Positions 25,036-33,299 of a stretch of 36,453 nt of DNA are shown here, piece after piece. The stretch lies in assembly GCA_947625455.1 (NCBI GenBank), contig CANQOJ010000003.1, positions 1 to 36,453 on the forward strand, read 5' to 3'. The notes under the pieces were generated by a model. It saw only the letters and a program-made list of their open reading frames with translations, was not told where the DNA came from and searched no databases. Numbering within the stretch: the stretch's first letter is position 1; every line of letters begins with the position of its first letter. A program made the position numbers and the translations under genes. Origin of the DNA: an uncultured Clostridia bacterium. GTDB taxonomy: Bacteria; Bacillota; Clostridia; Oscillospirales; Ruminococcaceae.

Positions 25036-25059
25036 ACAGCCGCAGAACATTGCGGCTGT
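25036..25059 (+). terminator. Hairpin after the regulator gene (weak terminator)
   Basis: A perfect 9-bp stem ACAGCCGCA / TGCGGCTGT with a 6-nt loop. Only a short T-run (GTTTT) follows about 8 bases later, so termination is probably partial and ftsE may be co-transcribed. Confidence 0.45.
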
Positions 25060-25106
25060 ATTGTGCGTTTTAAGAGGATAGCAGTTATTTGGGGGAATAT
25101 AAAGAA

Positions 25107-25793
25107 ATGGTAGAAATGAAAAACGTCAACGTTCGCTATTCAAGCGGAGTTGACGCTCTTGTAGACGTAAATCTTCGCATAAACGACGGAGAATTTGTGT
25201 TTATAGTCGGGGAAAACGGCGCGGGAAAATCAACGCTTATGAAGCTTATGATGCGGGAAATTGTTCCGTCATCGGGAAGAGTTTTCGTAAACGGCTATAA
25301 CCTTTCAAGACTTAAAGGCAATAAAATCGCAAAATTCCGCCGTTCTATCGGCGTTGTTTTCCAGGAGTTCAGATTGATACAGGATTATACGGTATATGAA
25401 AACGTTTCGTTCGTTTTAAGAATTGCCGACCAGTCGGGAAAGTACATAAGACAAAGAGTGCCTTATGTGCTGAACTTAGTTGAACTTAACACCAAGGCAA
25501 AAAGCAGAACAAGAGAACTTTCGGGAGGCGAGCAGCAGCGCGTCGCGATTGCCCGCGCCCTTGCAAACGATCCCGGATTGCTTATAGTAGACGAGCCTAC
25601 GGGAAATCTTGATCCAAGACATTCGCTTGAACTTGTGGGATTGCTTAAGGAAATAAACCGCTGCGGTACAACGGTTATCATGATAACTCACGAACATGAA
25701 CTCGTGCAGTATTTCGGCGGCAGGATAATAAATTTCGACAAAGGCTCAATAACATTCGACAGAGTGATCGGAGGCAGCGATGAGGACGAGTAA
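25107..25793 (+). CDS. ftsE: Cell division ATP-binding protein FtsE
   Basis: The 228-residue ABC ATPase works with FtsX to activate peptidoglycan hydrolases at the division site. Walker A is VGENGAGKSTLM, the Q loop VFQEFRLIQ, the signature LSGGEQQRVAIARAL, Walker B LLIVDEPTGNLD and the switch His in MITHEHE. The start at 25107 is chosen because TTGGGGGAA (25088-25096) is the ribosome site; the TTG at 25089 is part of it and would add six residues not found in the family. The stop overlaps ftsX by 14 bp. Confidence 0.96.
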   Translation: MVEMKNVNVRYSSGVDALVDVNLRINDGEFVFIVGENGAGKSTLMKLMMREIVPSSGRVFVNGYNLSRLKGNKIAKFRRSIGVVFQEFRLIQDYTVYENVSFVLRIADQSGKYIRQRVPYVLNLVELNTKAKSRTRELSGGEQQRVAIARALANDPGLLIVDEPTGNLDPRHSLELVGLLKEINRCGTTVIMITHEHELVQYFGGRIINFDKGSITFDRVIGGSDEDE

Positions 25794-26685
25794 CGTAAGC
25801 TACCTTGTTAAAAAGGGAATAACCTCTGTCTGGAAGAATTTTGTAATGTCGTTCGCGAGTTTTTGTATTCTTCTCGTAAGTCTTTTGCAGGTAAGCGTGA
25901 CTGTACTGTTTATGCTTAATGTGAATATCATTATGAATAACATTGAAAACACAAACGAGATAACGATATACGTTAAAGACGGCGCTACGCAGGAACAAAA
26001 GGACCATATACAGGACGTTCTTGAAAAGGACGAAAATCTGACGGATATTGCATATAAATCATCTGAGGAGGCTTTGGAGGAGTTTAAGGCAACTCTTGAT
26101 GATGTTGCGGTGCTGTTTGATTATCTGCCGAAAAACCCTATGCCCGAAACATTTCTGGTGAGAGTAAAAGACCTTACAAAGATAAGTTATTCGGTAGCGG
26201 CAATATCCAGCATCGACGGCGTTGACCAGGTAAAAGCCCCGTATGAATTTGCGGCGGCGCTTGTAAACATAAGAGATACGTTTTCTATCATAATCATAGC
26301 AATGCTTGTAACGCTTATTGCGGTGAGCATAGTGGTAGTTTCAAACACCATTAGAACAAGCGTTTTTGCGCGTCGCGAGGAAATTTCTATCATGAAATAT
26401 GTCGGTGCTACAAACGGTTTTATAAAACTGCCGTTTTTTGTAGAGGGTATGTTTATCGGCGTTTTGGCGGGGTGCGCGTCATTCGGACTGGCTTGGTTTA
26501 TATACAACTCTGTTTTTTCGCTGTTCAGCGCTGAAAATTTCTCGCTGTGGCAGATGTTCGGATTTTTTAATCTCATTCCGTTTAATAAAATCATGTGGGT
26601 AGTGCTTGCGGCAAACTGCGCGGCGGGTGCGCTTTTAGGCGCTGCGGGTACGGTTATAAGCACGGGGAAATACTTAAAGGTTTAA
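25780..26685 (+). CDS. ftsX: Cell division protein FtsX
   Basis: The 301-residue permease-like protein has an N-terminal membrane helix (about 20-45), an extracellular loop of about 120 residues (NEITIYVKDGATQEQ ... FLVRVKDLTK), and three further helices. REEISIMKYVGATNGFIKLPF is the conserved FtsX-family coupling segment, with GATNGFI. It is a partner of FtsE (overlapping genes). The usual hydrolase partner (PcsB/EnvC type) is not next to it; the S41-like protein follows instead. Confidence 0.95.
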   Translation: MRTSNVSYLVKKGITSVWKNFVMSFASFCILLVSLLQVSVTVLFMLNVNIIMNNIENTNEITIYVKDGATQEQKDHIQDVLEKDENLTDIAYKSSEEALEEFKATLDDVAVLFDYLPKNPMPETFLVRVKDLTKISYSVAAISSIDGVDQVKAPYEFAAALVNIRDTFSIIIIAMLVTLIAVSIVVVSNTIRTSVFARREEISIMKYVGATNGFIKLPFFVEGMFIGVLAGCASFGLAWFIYNSVFSLFSAENFSLWQMFGFFNLIPFNKIMWVVLAANCAAGALLGAAGTVISTGKYLKV

Positions 26686-26713
26686 AATGCGTTTGACAAA
26701 GTGAGGACTTTTT

Positions 26714-27916
26714 GTGAATAAAAAAATATCTTTGGGCGTTGCAATAAGCCTTATTGCGATAGGCTGCGCGGTTACGTTTGTATTGACGTGGACAGTGTCG
26801 CTTAACGTCTACAATTCAAAAATCAGCAACGTGGAACAATACGAGGGCGTTTATGAAAAAATAAGGCAGATGGACGCGGTCGTAAGAAACAACTTTATCG
26901 GCACATTTGACGACGACGCTGTTAAAAACGGCATCCTGAACGGCTATGTAGACGGTTTGAATGATGAAAACGCGGCGTATATCCTGCCAAACTCGTACTA
27001 TGAACAACAGCAGATTGAAAGCGGTGTTGTAAACGGCGCGGGATTTGAGGCTTATGACGACGGTTCGGGTTATCTTGTGGTTTCAAACGTGTACAAAAAC
27101 AGTTCCGCCGACCTTAACGGAATGCGTGCGGGGGATATAATCACCGAAATTGACGGCAGAAACGTTATGGCAATGGAAAGCGGAACGGCGCTTGACAGAA
27201 TTTCGGGCGCAATAGGCACCCAGCTTACGATTAAATATCTGCGCGACGGGGAAAGCTACACTGTAAACCTTATACGCCAGCAGGTTGAAATTGAGTCGGT
27301 AACCGAAGAAATGCTTGACGGAAAGGTCGGGTATATCCGCATTACTTCGTTCAATCAGAAAACTGCCGAGCAGTTTTCGCGCTCGCTGAATACGGTGCTT
27401 GAAAGTTCGCCTGTGGCGCTTGTTATAGATGTAAGGCAAAATTCGGGCGGTATTTATTCATCTTTAAAGCCTATGTTAAACCGTATATTGCCCGCGGCAA
27501 TCGCGGCTACCGCCGAATATCAGAACAAAACGAGAAAACCGCTTATTGAAACGGATTCCGAACAGCAGCTTGAAATACCCGTGGCAGTTTTGGTGGATTC
27601 CGGAACAGCGGCAGCAGCGGAACTTTTCGCTGTCGCGCTTAAAGACGAGGGCGGCGCAATTCTGGTAGGCACGCAGACAAGCGGAAAAGCCGATATTCTC
27701 ACGACATACGTTTTCCCTGACGGCACTGCGCTTACTATCCCTACGGCAAAGGTCATTCCGTCAAAGTCCGCGTCGTATGACGGGGTAGGGCTTACTCCCG
27801 ATTATGCGGTAGAACTTCCGTCGGGATTGTCAATTGCGTATCTTGAACATGAAGCGGACACTCAGCTTATAAAGGCGCTTGAGGTGCTTGTGCCCGATCC
27901 CGCTGAACCCGATTGA
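26714..27916 (+). CDS. S41/CtpA-like protein with PDZ domain and Ser-to-Thr change at the catalytic site
   Basis: This 400-residue protein is exported (membrane segment at about 8-30). It has a PDZ domain (about 110-200: VVSNVYKNSSADLNGMRAGD, IITEIDGRNV) and a C-terminal peptidase S41 fold (VGYIRITSFNQKTAEQF, LVIDVRQNSGGIYSS). In CtpA the nucleophile sits in a GSASAS-type motif; here the matching segment is VLVDSGTAAAAEL, with Thr in place of Ser. The Lys in TSGKADI is kept. So it is either a Thr protease or an inactive relative. The GTG start at 26714 follows GAGG by 7 bp. It follows ftsX by 28 bp and probably belongs to the same operon. Confidence 0.85.
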   Translation: MNKKISLGVAISLIAIGCAVTFVLTWTVSLNVYNSKISNVEQYEGVYEKIRQMDAVVRNNFIGTFDDDAVKNGILNGYVDGLNDENAAYILPNSYYEQQQIESGVVNGAGFEAYDDGSGYLVVSNVYKNSSADLNGMRAGDIITEIDGRNVMAMESGTALDRISGAIGTQLTIKYLRDGESYTVNLIRQQVEIESVTEEMLDGKVGYIRITSFNQKTAEQFSRSLNTVLESSPVALVIDVRQNSGGIYSSLKPMLNRILPAAIAATAEYQNKTRKPLIETDSEQQLEIPVAVLVDSGTAAAAELFAVALKDEGGAILVGTQTSGKADILTTYVFPDGTALTIPTAKVIPSKSASYDGVGLTPDYAVELPSGLSIAYLEHEADTQLIKALEVLVPDPAEPD

Positions 27917-27954
27917 TTACAGCAATATCATATATAAACAACAGGAGGATTTTT

Positions 27955-28443
27955 ATGAACAAACCCATTACAGTACTGACGAGAAAAGGAGAGGAAAAGC
28001 TAAAGGCTGAACTTAACGAACTGCGTTCGGTAAAAAGGCGCGAGATTGCGGAGAAAATCAAAGTCGCGCTTTCATTCGGCGACCTTTCGGAAAACAGCGA
28101 GTATGACGAAGCTAAAAACGAACAGGGCATAATCGAGTCGAGAATTGCCGAAATTGAAGCAACTCTTGCACACGCGCAGGTTATCGACGACGAGGACATT
28201 TCAACAGAAAAAGTCGGCATAGGCACGACTGTAAAGATACTTGATGTTGAAATGGACGAGGAAATGGAGTTCAAGATTATCGGCACAAAAGAAGCTGATA
28301 TAAACAACGGCAGAATGTCCGACGAAAGCCCCATAGGCGCGGCAATAATGGGCAAAAAGGTCGGAGATGTGGTTGACGTTGAAGCGCCGGTTGGTATAAT
28401 CAAGTTTAAGGTTTTGGACATCAGAAAAGAAGACGAGGACTAA
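27955..28443 (+). CDS. greA: Transcription elongation factor GreA
   Basis: The 162-residue factor rescues backtracked RNA polymerase by stimulating transcript cleavage. The N-terminal coiled coil runs from TRKGEEKLKAELNEL to about residue 75, with the acidic tip SFGDLSENSEYDEAKNEQ. The C-terminal FKBP-like domain has SDESPIGAAIMGKKVGDVV. The start is fixed by AGGAGG at 27943-27948. lysS follows 6 bp after the stop. Confidence 0.97.
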   Translation: MNKPITVLTRKGEEKLKAELNELRSVKRREIAEKIKVALSFGDLSENSEYDEAKNEQGIIESRIAEIEATLAHAQVIDDEDISTEKVGIGTTVKILDVEMDEEMEFKIIGTKEADINNGRMSDESPIGAAIMGKKVGDVVDVEAPVGIIKFKVLDIRKEDED

Positions 28444-28449
28444 TTGTAA

Positions 28450-29964
28450 ATGACGGAAAATAACAACAACGAAGAAATTACGGAAATAACCCAAGAGGAG
28501 CTTGACGAACAGCACAGAGTGCGCCTTGAAAAGCTCAACGCACTTAAAGAAGCGGGAAATGATCCGTATAAAATAACGCAGTATCCCGTTGATATACACA
28601 ACGCCGAGATAAGAGAGCGTTTTGACGAACTTGAAAACAAGGACGTCTGCATAGCGGGGCGCATGATGACGCGCAGAAATATGGGCAAAGCGAGTTTTAT
28701 CGACATTCGCGACAGCTCCGACAGAATGCAGGTCTATGTGAGAATAGACAACGTCGGCGAAGAAGCATTTGCGGCGTTTAAAAAGTGGGATCTGGGCGAT
28801 ATTCTGGGAGTAAAGGGCTTTGTGTTTAAGACAAAGACGGGCGAAATTTCCGTACACGCAAGCGAAGTTGTCCTTTTGTCAAAGTCGCTTTTGCCCCTGC
28901 CCGAAAAATGGCACGGCTTAAAGGACAAGGAAGAACGCTATAGAAAGCGTTATCTTGACCTTATCGCAAACCCCGAAGTAAAGGATGTTTTCATAAAGCG
29001 TTCAAAGATACTGTCGGAAATAAGGAAATTCCTTGACGGTCACGGATATGTCGAGGTTGATACGCCTGTGCTTTTGCCTATAGAGATAGGCGCGTCCGCA
29101 AGACCGTTCAAGACGCACCACAACGCGCTTGATATTGATATGTACCTCAGAATTGAAACCGAATTGTATCTGAAAAGGCTTATTGTCGGCGGATTTGACA
29201 AGGTTTACGAAGTAGGCAGGATTTTCAGAAACGAGGGCATGGACGCTACTCATAATCCCGAATTTACGTCAATTGAAATGTATCAGGCTTACATCAACTA
29301 TTTTGAGATGATGGACTTAATCGAGGAGCTGTACAGAACGGTTACCCTCAATGTCTGCGGTACCGATACGGTTGAATATCAGGGAAAGCAGATAGCTGTC
29401 GGAAAACCCTGGGAGCGCCTTACCATGATAGACGCGGTGAAGAGGTATGCGGGCGTTGATTACCGCGAATGGGAAACCGACGAGCAGGCGAGGGCGTGCG
29501 CAAAGGAAAAGGGCGTTGAGGACGGCGTAAATGCAAGTTCAACAAAGGGTGATGTGCTTATTGCGTTCTTTGAGAATTTCGTCGAGGACAAGCTGATACA
29601 GCCGACGATAATCTACGATTATCCCGTTGAAAATTCACCGCTGGCAAAAAGAAAAACCGATGAACCCGCGTTTACCCAACGTTTTGAGTATTTCATAAAC
29701 GGAACGGAGTTTGGAAACGCATTCTCCGAACTCAACGATCCCATTGACCAGAAAGAGCGTTTTGTAAAGCAGGTAGCCGCAAAGCGCGCGCAGGGCGGAA
29801 ATGACGCGCAGGTCGACGACGATTTCATAACCGCGCTTGAATACGGACTTCCCCCGACTGGCGGGCTGGGATTTGGATTTGACAGACTTGTAATGCTGCT
29901 TACAAATTCCGCGAGCATTAGAGATGTGCTGTTGTTCCCGACAATGAGACCGATAAATGATTGA
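28450..29964 (+). CDS. lysS: Lysyl-tRNA synthetase, class II
   Basis: The 504-residue synthetase has an N-terminal OB-fold (VCIAGRMMTRRNMGKASF, then DIRDSSDRMQVYVR) and the class II motifs: motif 1 around VEVDTPVLLPIEIGASARPF, motif 2 FRNEGMDATHNPEFTSIEMY, motif 3 GLGFGFDRLVMLLTNSASI with the invariant Arg. The motif 1 loop lacks nothing essential. It forms a unit with greA; the gap is 6 bp. The last codon overlaps the TTG of the next frame. Confidence 0.97.
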   Translation: MTENNNNEEITEITQEELDEQHRVRLEKLNALKEAGNDPYKITQYPVDIHNAEIRERFDELENKDVCIAGRMMTRRNMGKASFIDIRDSSDRMQVYVRIDNVGEEAFAAFKKWDLGDILGVKGFVFKTKTGEISVHASEVVLLSKSLLPLPEKWHGLKDKEERYRKRYLDLIANPEVKDVFIKRSKILSEIRKFLDGHGYVEVDTPVLLPIEIGASARPFKTHHNALDIDMYLRIETELYLKRLIVGGFDKVYEVGRIFRNEGMDATHNPEFTSIEMYQAYINYFEMMDLIEELYRTVTLNVCGTDTVEYQGKQIAVGKPWERLTMIDAVKRYAGVDYREWETDEQARACAKEKGVEDGVNASSTKGDVLIAFFENFVEDKLIQPTIIYDYPVENSPLAKRKTDEPAFTQRFEYFINGTEFGNAFSELNDPIDQKERFVKQVAAKRAQGGNDAQVDDDFITALEYGLPPTGGLGFGFDRLVMLLTNSASIRDVLLFPTMRPIND

Positions 29965-30650
29965 GGATAAAGCGAAAATCGTTTGAATTTAACCGAGGGA
30001 GTGATTATATAAAGTTTGCCATTTCATACAGTTGCGGAAAGGACAGCACTTTGGCGCTCCACAAGATGTTGGAACAAGGACATGAACCCGTGTGTCTGGT
30101 CGTTATGGTAAATGAGGAAGTAGGACGTTCCTATTTTCACGGCGCTGACAGCACAATGTTAGAGCGTTATGCAAAAGCTCTGGGACTTCCTATGATAGCC
30201 TGCCCGGCGAATGGGGAAACCTATCGGACAGCATTTGAAACAGGTTTGTCGAAGTCAAAAGCAATGGGCGCTGAAGCGGTCTGTTTTGGCGATATTGATA
30301 TTGAACAAAACCGCAAATGGGAGGAAGAACGCTGTAAAGCTGTCGGATTGTTTCCTTGTTTTCCGTTATGGCAGCAGGCGCGGGAAAAGATCGTTTACGA
30401 CCTTATTCGGCTCGGCTATAAATGCCTGATTAAAAGCATTAATCGGAGCGTTTTGCCTATGGAACTCTTGGGAACATTTGTTGATGAAACGTCAATTTCA
30501 GTTATGAAATCGGCGGGTATTGATATATGTGGAGAGAATGGAGAATACCACACCCTTGCTGTTGACGGACCGGTTTTTCGGGAACCTTTGGGATTTCAAA
30601 TCGGTGATAACATCGAATTGGGAGATTATGCGATAGCAGATATTAAATAA
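29961..30650 (+). CDS. Dph6-like PP-loop ATPase (diphthine--ammonia ligase family)
   Basis: The core (KFAISYSCGKDSTLALHKML) has the SGGKDS-like PP-loop of the Diphthami_syn_2 family; KSAGIDICGENGEYHTLAVDGP is the second diagnostic motif. The gene should encode an ATP-dependent amidotransferase-like enzyme; its bacterial substrate is unknown, since bacteria lack diphthamide. The open frame begins with a TTG at 29961 that overlaps the lysS stop and has no ribosome site. The natural start appears to be codon 17 at 30009, where GAGGGAG sits 7 bp upstream, but the codon there is ATA, not ATG. The start may be mutated or ATA-initiated. Codon use turns more AT-rich from here to about 33500. Confidence 0.8.
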   Translation: MRIKRKSFEFNRGSDYIKFAISYSCGKDSTLALHKMLEQGHEPVCLVVMVNEEVGRSYFHGADSTMLERYAKALGLPMIACPANGETYRTAFETGLSKSKAMGAEAVCFGDIDIEQNRKWEEERCKAVGLFPCFPLWQQAREKIVYDLIRLGYKCLIKSINRSVLPMELLGTFVDETSISVMKSAGIDICGENGEYHTLAVDGPVFREPLGFQIGDNIELGDYAIADIK

Positions 30651-30794
30651 TAAAGAAAGAACAACACAAAAGCAGCGAGAAAATTAACGGGTGCCTTAGT
30701 TCCTTGAAAGAGGAATGAACCTTTTTGTTGCTGACAAATTCTGTGAGCATAAGTTTTGCTGTTCCAGACAATGTGCCCTGTTGGCAGTTGACCA

Positions 30795-30878
30795 TCTAGA
30801 GGCTAGAATTTAAGAGGCTAGAGTTTTGACGAAAGGCAAACAACCTTTCCATTCAAATTCTAACCTCTTACTTCTAAA
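30795..30878. repeat. Heptamer repeat pair with 22-bp hairpin
   Basis: GAGGCTA-GAATTTAA-GAGGCTA (30797-30822) faces an inverted copy (30856-30878). In the middle lies GAAAGG-N7-CCTTTC (30829-30850), identical to 31647-31668. Confidence 0.75.
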
Positions 30879-30910
30879 AGCGCAATTTAGAATTTTCAGG
30901 AGGATTAAAT

Positions 30911-31111
30911 ATGGATAATTTCGAGTATAAAGTGGTCGTATATGATACAAAAGGTTTTGGGGGCGGAATTGTTGAGTCAAATCAGCTTGAAATCCAACTC
31001 AATGCTCTTGGTCGTGACGGGTGGGAGATGGTAAGCTGTACTTCTACAAACCAAGGTTATGGTGCATCCAAAAGCGTAGTTTTTATATTCAAGCGCAAGA
31101 AGAACGGATAA
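30911..31111 (+). CDS. DUF4177-family small protein
   Basis: The 66-residue protein starts MDNFEYKVVVYDTKG, contains LNALGRDGWEMVSCTSTNQ and ends in VVFIFKRKKNG. The pattern (a Y-strand start, GxDGWE and a final beta hairpin) is that of DUF4177. No function is known. The AGGAGGA ribosome site is ideal. It is the first gene of the mosaic block after the Dph6-like gene, and its stop codon starts a TAAATTCCCG decamer that recurs at two later stop codons. Confidence 0.85.
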   Translation: MDNFEYKVVVYDTKGFGGGIVESNQLEIQLNALGRDGWEMVSCTSTNQGYGASKSVVFIFKRKKNG

Positions 31112-31213
31112 ATTCCCGTTTGCCATGCCGTCAGTAAAAACCGAATACATAAAGACCGACAAATTCAGCAGGCTTGAAAACCTGCCGAAATTGTCATTAT
31201 ATGGGAGAATGGA

Positions 31214-31621
31214 ATGATCAGATATGCCGATATTCAGGATTTACCTGTTTTAAAGGAGAATGACAAGCATATTTCCGAAGCTGAATTGAGGAATATCATT
31301 CCTGCAAAGAGAGTTTTTGTCATGCATAAGGACGATAACTTTACAGGGTGGCTGCGGTTTGGGTTGTTTTGGGATAATATTCCGTTTATGAATATGCTGT
31401 ATATTTTGGATAGGTATAGAAGAAAAGGGTATGGAGCGGAACTTGTTTCATTTTGGGAAAAGGAAATGGCGAAAGAAGGATATACCCGCGTTTTAACATC
31501 TACTCAGTCAGACGAACAATCTCAGTTTTTCTATCGAAAAATCGGTTATACCGAATGCGGCGCACTTTTGCTGCCGAAAGAACCGTTGGAGATGTTCTTC
31601 ATCAAGGATTTAAAGAGCTAA
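31214..31621 (+). CDS. GNAT-family N-acetyltransferase
   Basis: The 135-residue enzyme has the acetyl-CoA binding motif RRKGYGAELVSFWEKEM (R-x-x-G-x-G/A) at about 62-78 and the C-terminal YRKIGYTECGALLLP pattern. GTRVL-like and FYRKIGY strands match small GNAT proteins. The substrate is unknown. The upstream GGAG at 31204-31207 fixes the ATG at 31214. The stop codon again begins TAAATTCCCG (31619-31628). Confidence 0.85.
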   Translation: MIRYADIQDLPVLKENDKHISEAELRNIIPAKRVFVMHKDDNFTGWLRFGLFWDNIPFMNMLYILDRYRRKGYGAELVSFWEKEMAKEGYTRVLTSTQSDEQSQFFYRKIGYTECGALLLPKEPLEMFFIKDLKS

Positions 31622-31646
31622 ATTCCCGCCCAGAGGCGGACTTCTT

Positions 31647-31668
31647 ACGAAAGGCAAACAACCTTTCC
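31647..31668 (+). repeat. Second copy of the 22-bp GAAAGG/CCTTTC hairpin
   Basis: Identical over 22 bp to 30829-30850: GAAAGG, a 7-nt loop and CCTTTC. It lies just after the GNAT gene. Confidence 0.8.
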
Positions 31669-31698
31669 GCTCTTACTGCATACTGTACATTGTCCACT

Positions 31699-31727
31699 GT
31701 CAACTGACAACGCAACCGTCAGTTGAC
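31699..31727. repeat. Perfect 10-bp inverted repeat before the XRE regulator
   Basis: GTCAACTGAC (31699-31708) and GTCAGTTGAC (31718-31727) with a 9-nt loop. There is no T-run, so it is not an intrinsic terminator. It may be an operator or a structural repeat. Confidence 0.65.
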
Positions 31728-31742
31728 AAATTTCCGCGTGCG

Positions 31743-31777
31743 AATGGTTGACCTGCAACCATTGTTTTTGCTATGAT
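31743..31777 (+). promoter_or_regulatory. Promoter with palindromic operator for the XRE regulator
   Basis: TTGACC (31748-31753), an 18-bp spacer and TATGAT (31772-31777). The perfect inverted repeat AATGGTTG-N5-CAACCATT (31743-31763) covers the -35. Autorepression by the XRE protein is an inference. Confidence 0.65.
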
Positions 31778-31808
31778 GATAATATCAAAAACAAAGGAGG
31801 TCTTGCTT

Positions 31809-32438
31809 ATGAATATAGCAGACAGGATACAATTTCTTAGAAAATCCAAAGGAGTATCGCAGGAAGAACTTGCGGAAAAGGTTGGCGTTTCCCGACAGGC
31901 AGTTTCTAAATGGGAAAGTGAACAAAGCACTCCCGAATTAGAAAACATTATTATAATGAGCGACTTTTTCGGGGTAACGACAGACTATATCCTAAGGGGT
32001 ATTGAGCCGGAGTCGAGTGATAATAAAGAGCAACAAGGCAGAAAACTTGCAGGCAATATCCTTTATATCGTTTCAACAGCAATTGTTTTTATAGGACTTT
32101 TTTGTGCTTTCTGCGGATACGGATATGCAGAACATTCAATGACGGCTGTGTGGAGTTCTATGATCATTCAGGCGGTCGGTATAGTTTGTTATGGTATCGG
32201 GAAAGTATTGTCGTCAAAAAAAGCTCCGTTTTGCGTTGATTTGCTGAATATAACAGGCGTCGCCTTTATGCCTGTTTCTATGATCACAGGATATATTTCA
32301 GAGCGTATATTACACTATGGAGGAATTACTCCTTATCCGCGAGATATTATCCATTTATTGATATTCGGCGTAGTGTTCGCTGCGCTCATAATTATTAGTT
32401 ATAATATCTTAAAAAAGAAAAGAAATTTATCACGCTGA
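31809..32438 (+). CDS. XRE-family regulator fused to a four-helix membrane domain
   Basis: The 209-residue protein starts MNIADRIQFLRKSKGVSQ. Residues 5-60 form a Cro/CI-type HTH (QEELAEKVGVSRQAVSKWES, then LENIIIMSDFFGVTTDYIL). The rest has about four hydrophobic segments (NILYIVSTAIVFIGLFC, SSMIIQAVGIVCYG, ITGVAFMPVSMITGYI, LLIFGVVFAALIIIS). It is thus a membrane-tethered DNA-binding protein. The start is fixed by AGGAGG at 31796-31801, not by an in-frame ATG 36 bp upstream. The palindrome over its -35 suggests self-regulation. Confidence 0.88.
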   Translation: MNIADRIQFLRKSKGVSQEELAEKVGVSRQAVSKWESEQSTPELENIIIMSDFFGVTTDYILRGIEPESSDNKEQQGRKLAGNILYIVSTAIVFIGLFCAFCGYGYAEHSMTAVWSSMIIQAVGIVCYGIGKVLSSKKAPFCVDLLNITGVAFMPVSMITGYISERILHYGGITPYPRDIIHLLIFGVVFAALIIISYNILKKKRNLSR

Positions 32439-32586
32439 CGGTTTGGATATCCATTTATTTGTCATCAGAAAGCGCGTGTGTTGTACAGTATTCGGTTATG
32501 GTGTATTATGCCCTTTGGGCAAAACGCTGAGGTGGACATTTTTAGAAAAGGCAATAATCAAGTCGACATTGAAAAGGAGTTACAAA

Positions 32587-33261
32587 ATGGGACTATTTGA
32601 CAAATTCAAGAAGAAACCCGATAACAGCCAAGAGAACAAAAACAATGAACTCAAAGCGTCAGGCTGGGACGCTATAACCGAATTGTGCGAAAAGGCATAT
32701 CCCGACCAGAAAAATCCTAAACATTACGGCACGGTGGTGAGCTATCGTTTTGGCGGCAACGATCCGCTTGACGGTATCAGTGTGTATGACGGCGGAGATT
32801 ATTGGCATTTTGTAACTTACGGTTTATCCGAATTGTATGAAAAAGAATCGGATATAAAAGAAATCAGCGGATATGGCATGGAGTATACTTTTAAGCTGAA
32901 AAAAGACAACTACGAAAACGAAGAAAACGAGATACGCTGTATATGCGGTATCTTACAGTCTATTGCATTACTTACATTTAACCAAGGCGAGATTTTTAAT
33001 GTTTATGAATGCTTATATACAGGACAAACGGTAGGCATAGACAGCGGGAAAAAATCCAATATTACAGGATTTATTACAGTGCCGGACGATAAATTCCCCG
33101 AAATTGCTGACACGCCAAACGGCAAAATGTGTTTCGTTGAGTTTATAGGCGTAACAGACAGCGAGTTAAAAGCAATCCGCAATAAAGAAATCAGCGAAAA
33201 GGAATTGTTTGAAAAATTGGGCAGTGATATAACGGATTATAACCGAAAAGCTGTTATATAA
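32587..33261 (+). CDS. SUFU (suppressor of fused)-domain protein
   Basis: The 224-residue soluble protein starts MGLFDKFKKKPDNS behind AAAAGGAG. The SUFU pattern is visible: HYGTVVSYRFGGNDPLDGIS, then YWHFVTYGLSELYEKE and GYGMEYTFKL, followed by QGEIFNVYECLYTGQT. SUFU proteins are common in bacterial accessory gene pools and are thought of as immunity or interaction modules; the partner is unknown. The long frame upstream of 32587 (from 32443) has no ribosome site. The stop codon at 33259 begins the same TAAATTCCCG as two earlier genes. Confidence 0.88.
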   Translation: MGLFDKFKKKPDNSQENKNNELKASGWDAITELCEKAYPDQKNPKHYGTVVSYRFGGNDPLDGISVYDGGDYWHFVTYGLSELYEKESDIKEISGYGMEYTFKLKKDNYENEENEIRCICGILQSIALLTFNQGEIFNVYECLYTGQTVGIDSGKKSNITGFITVPDDKFPEIADTPNGKMCFVEFIGVTDSELKAIRNKEISEKELFEKLGSDITDYNRKAVI

Positions 33262-33299
33262 ATTCCCGTAACCATTTGAAAGAAATAGGAGGAATTATT

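Noticed and set aside
32443..32586. N-terminal extension of the SUFU protein or a gene remnant
   Set aside because: The frame has no ribosome site, and the family start with AAAAGGAG lies at 32587; the other frames contain stops.
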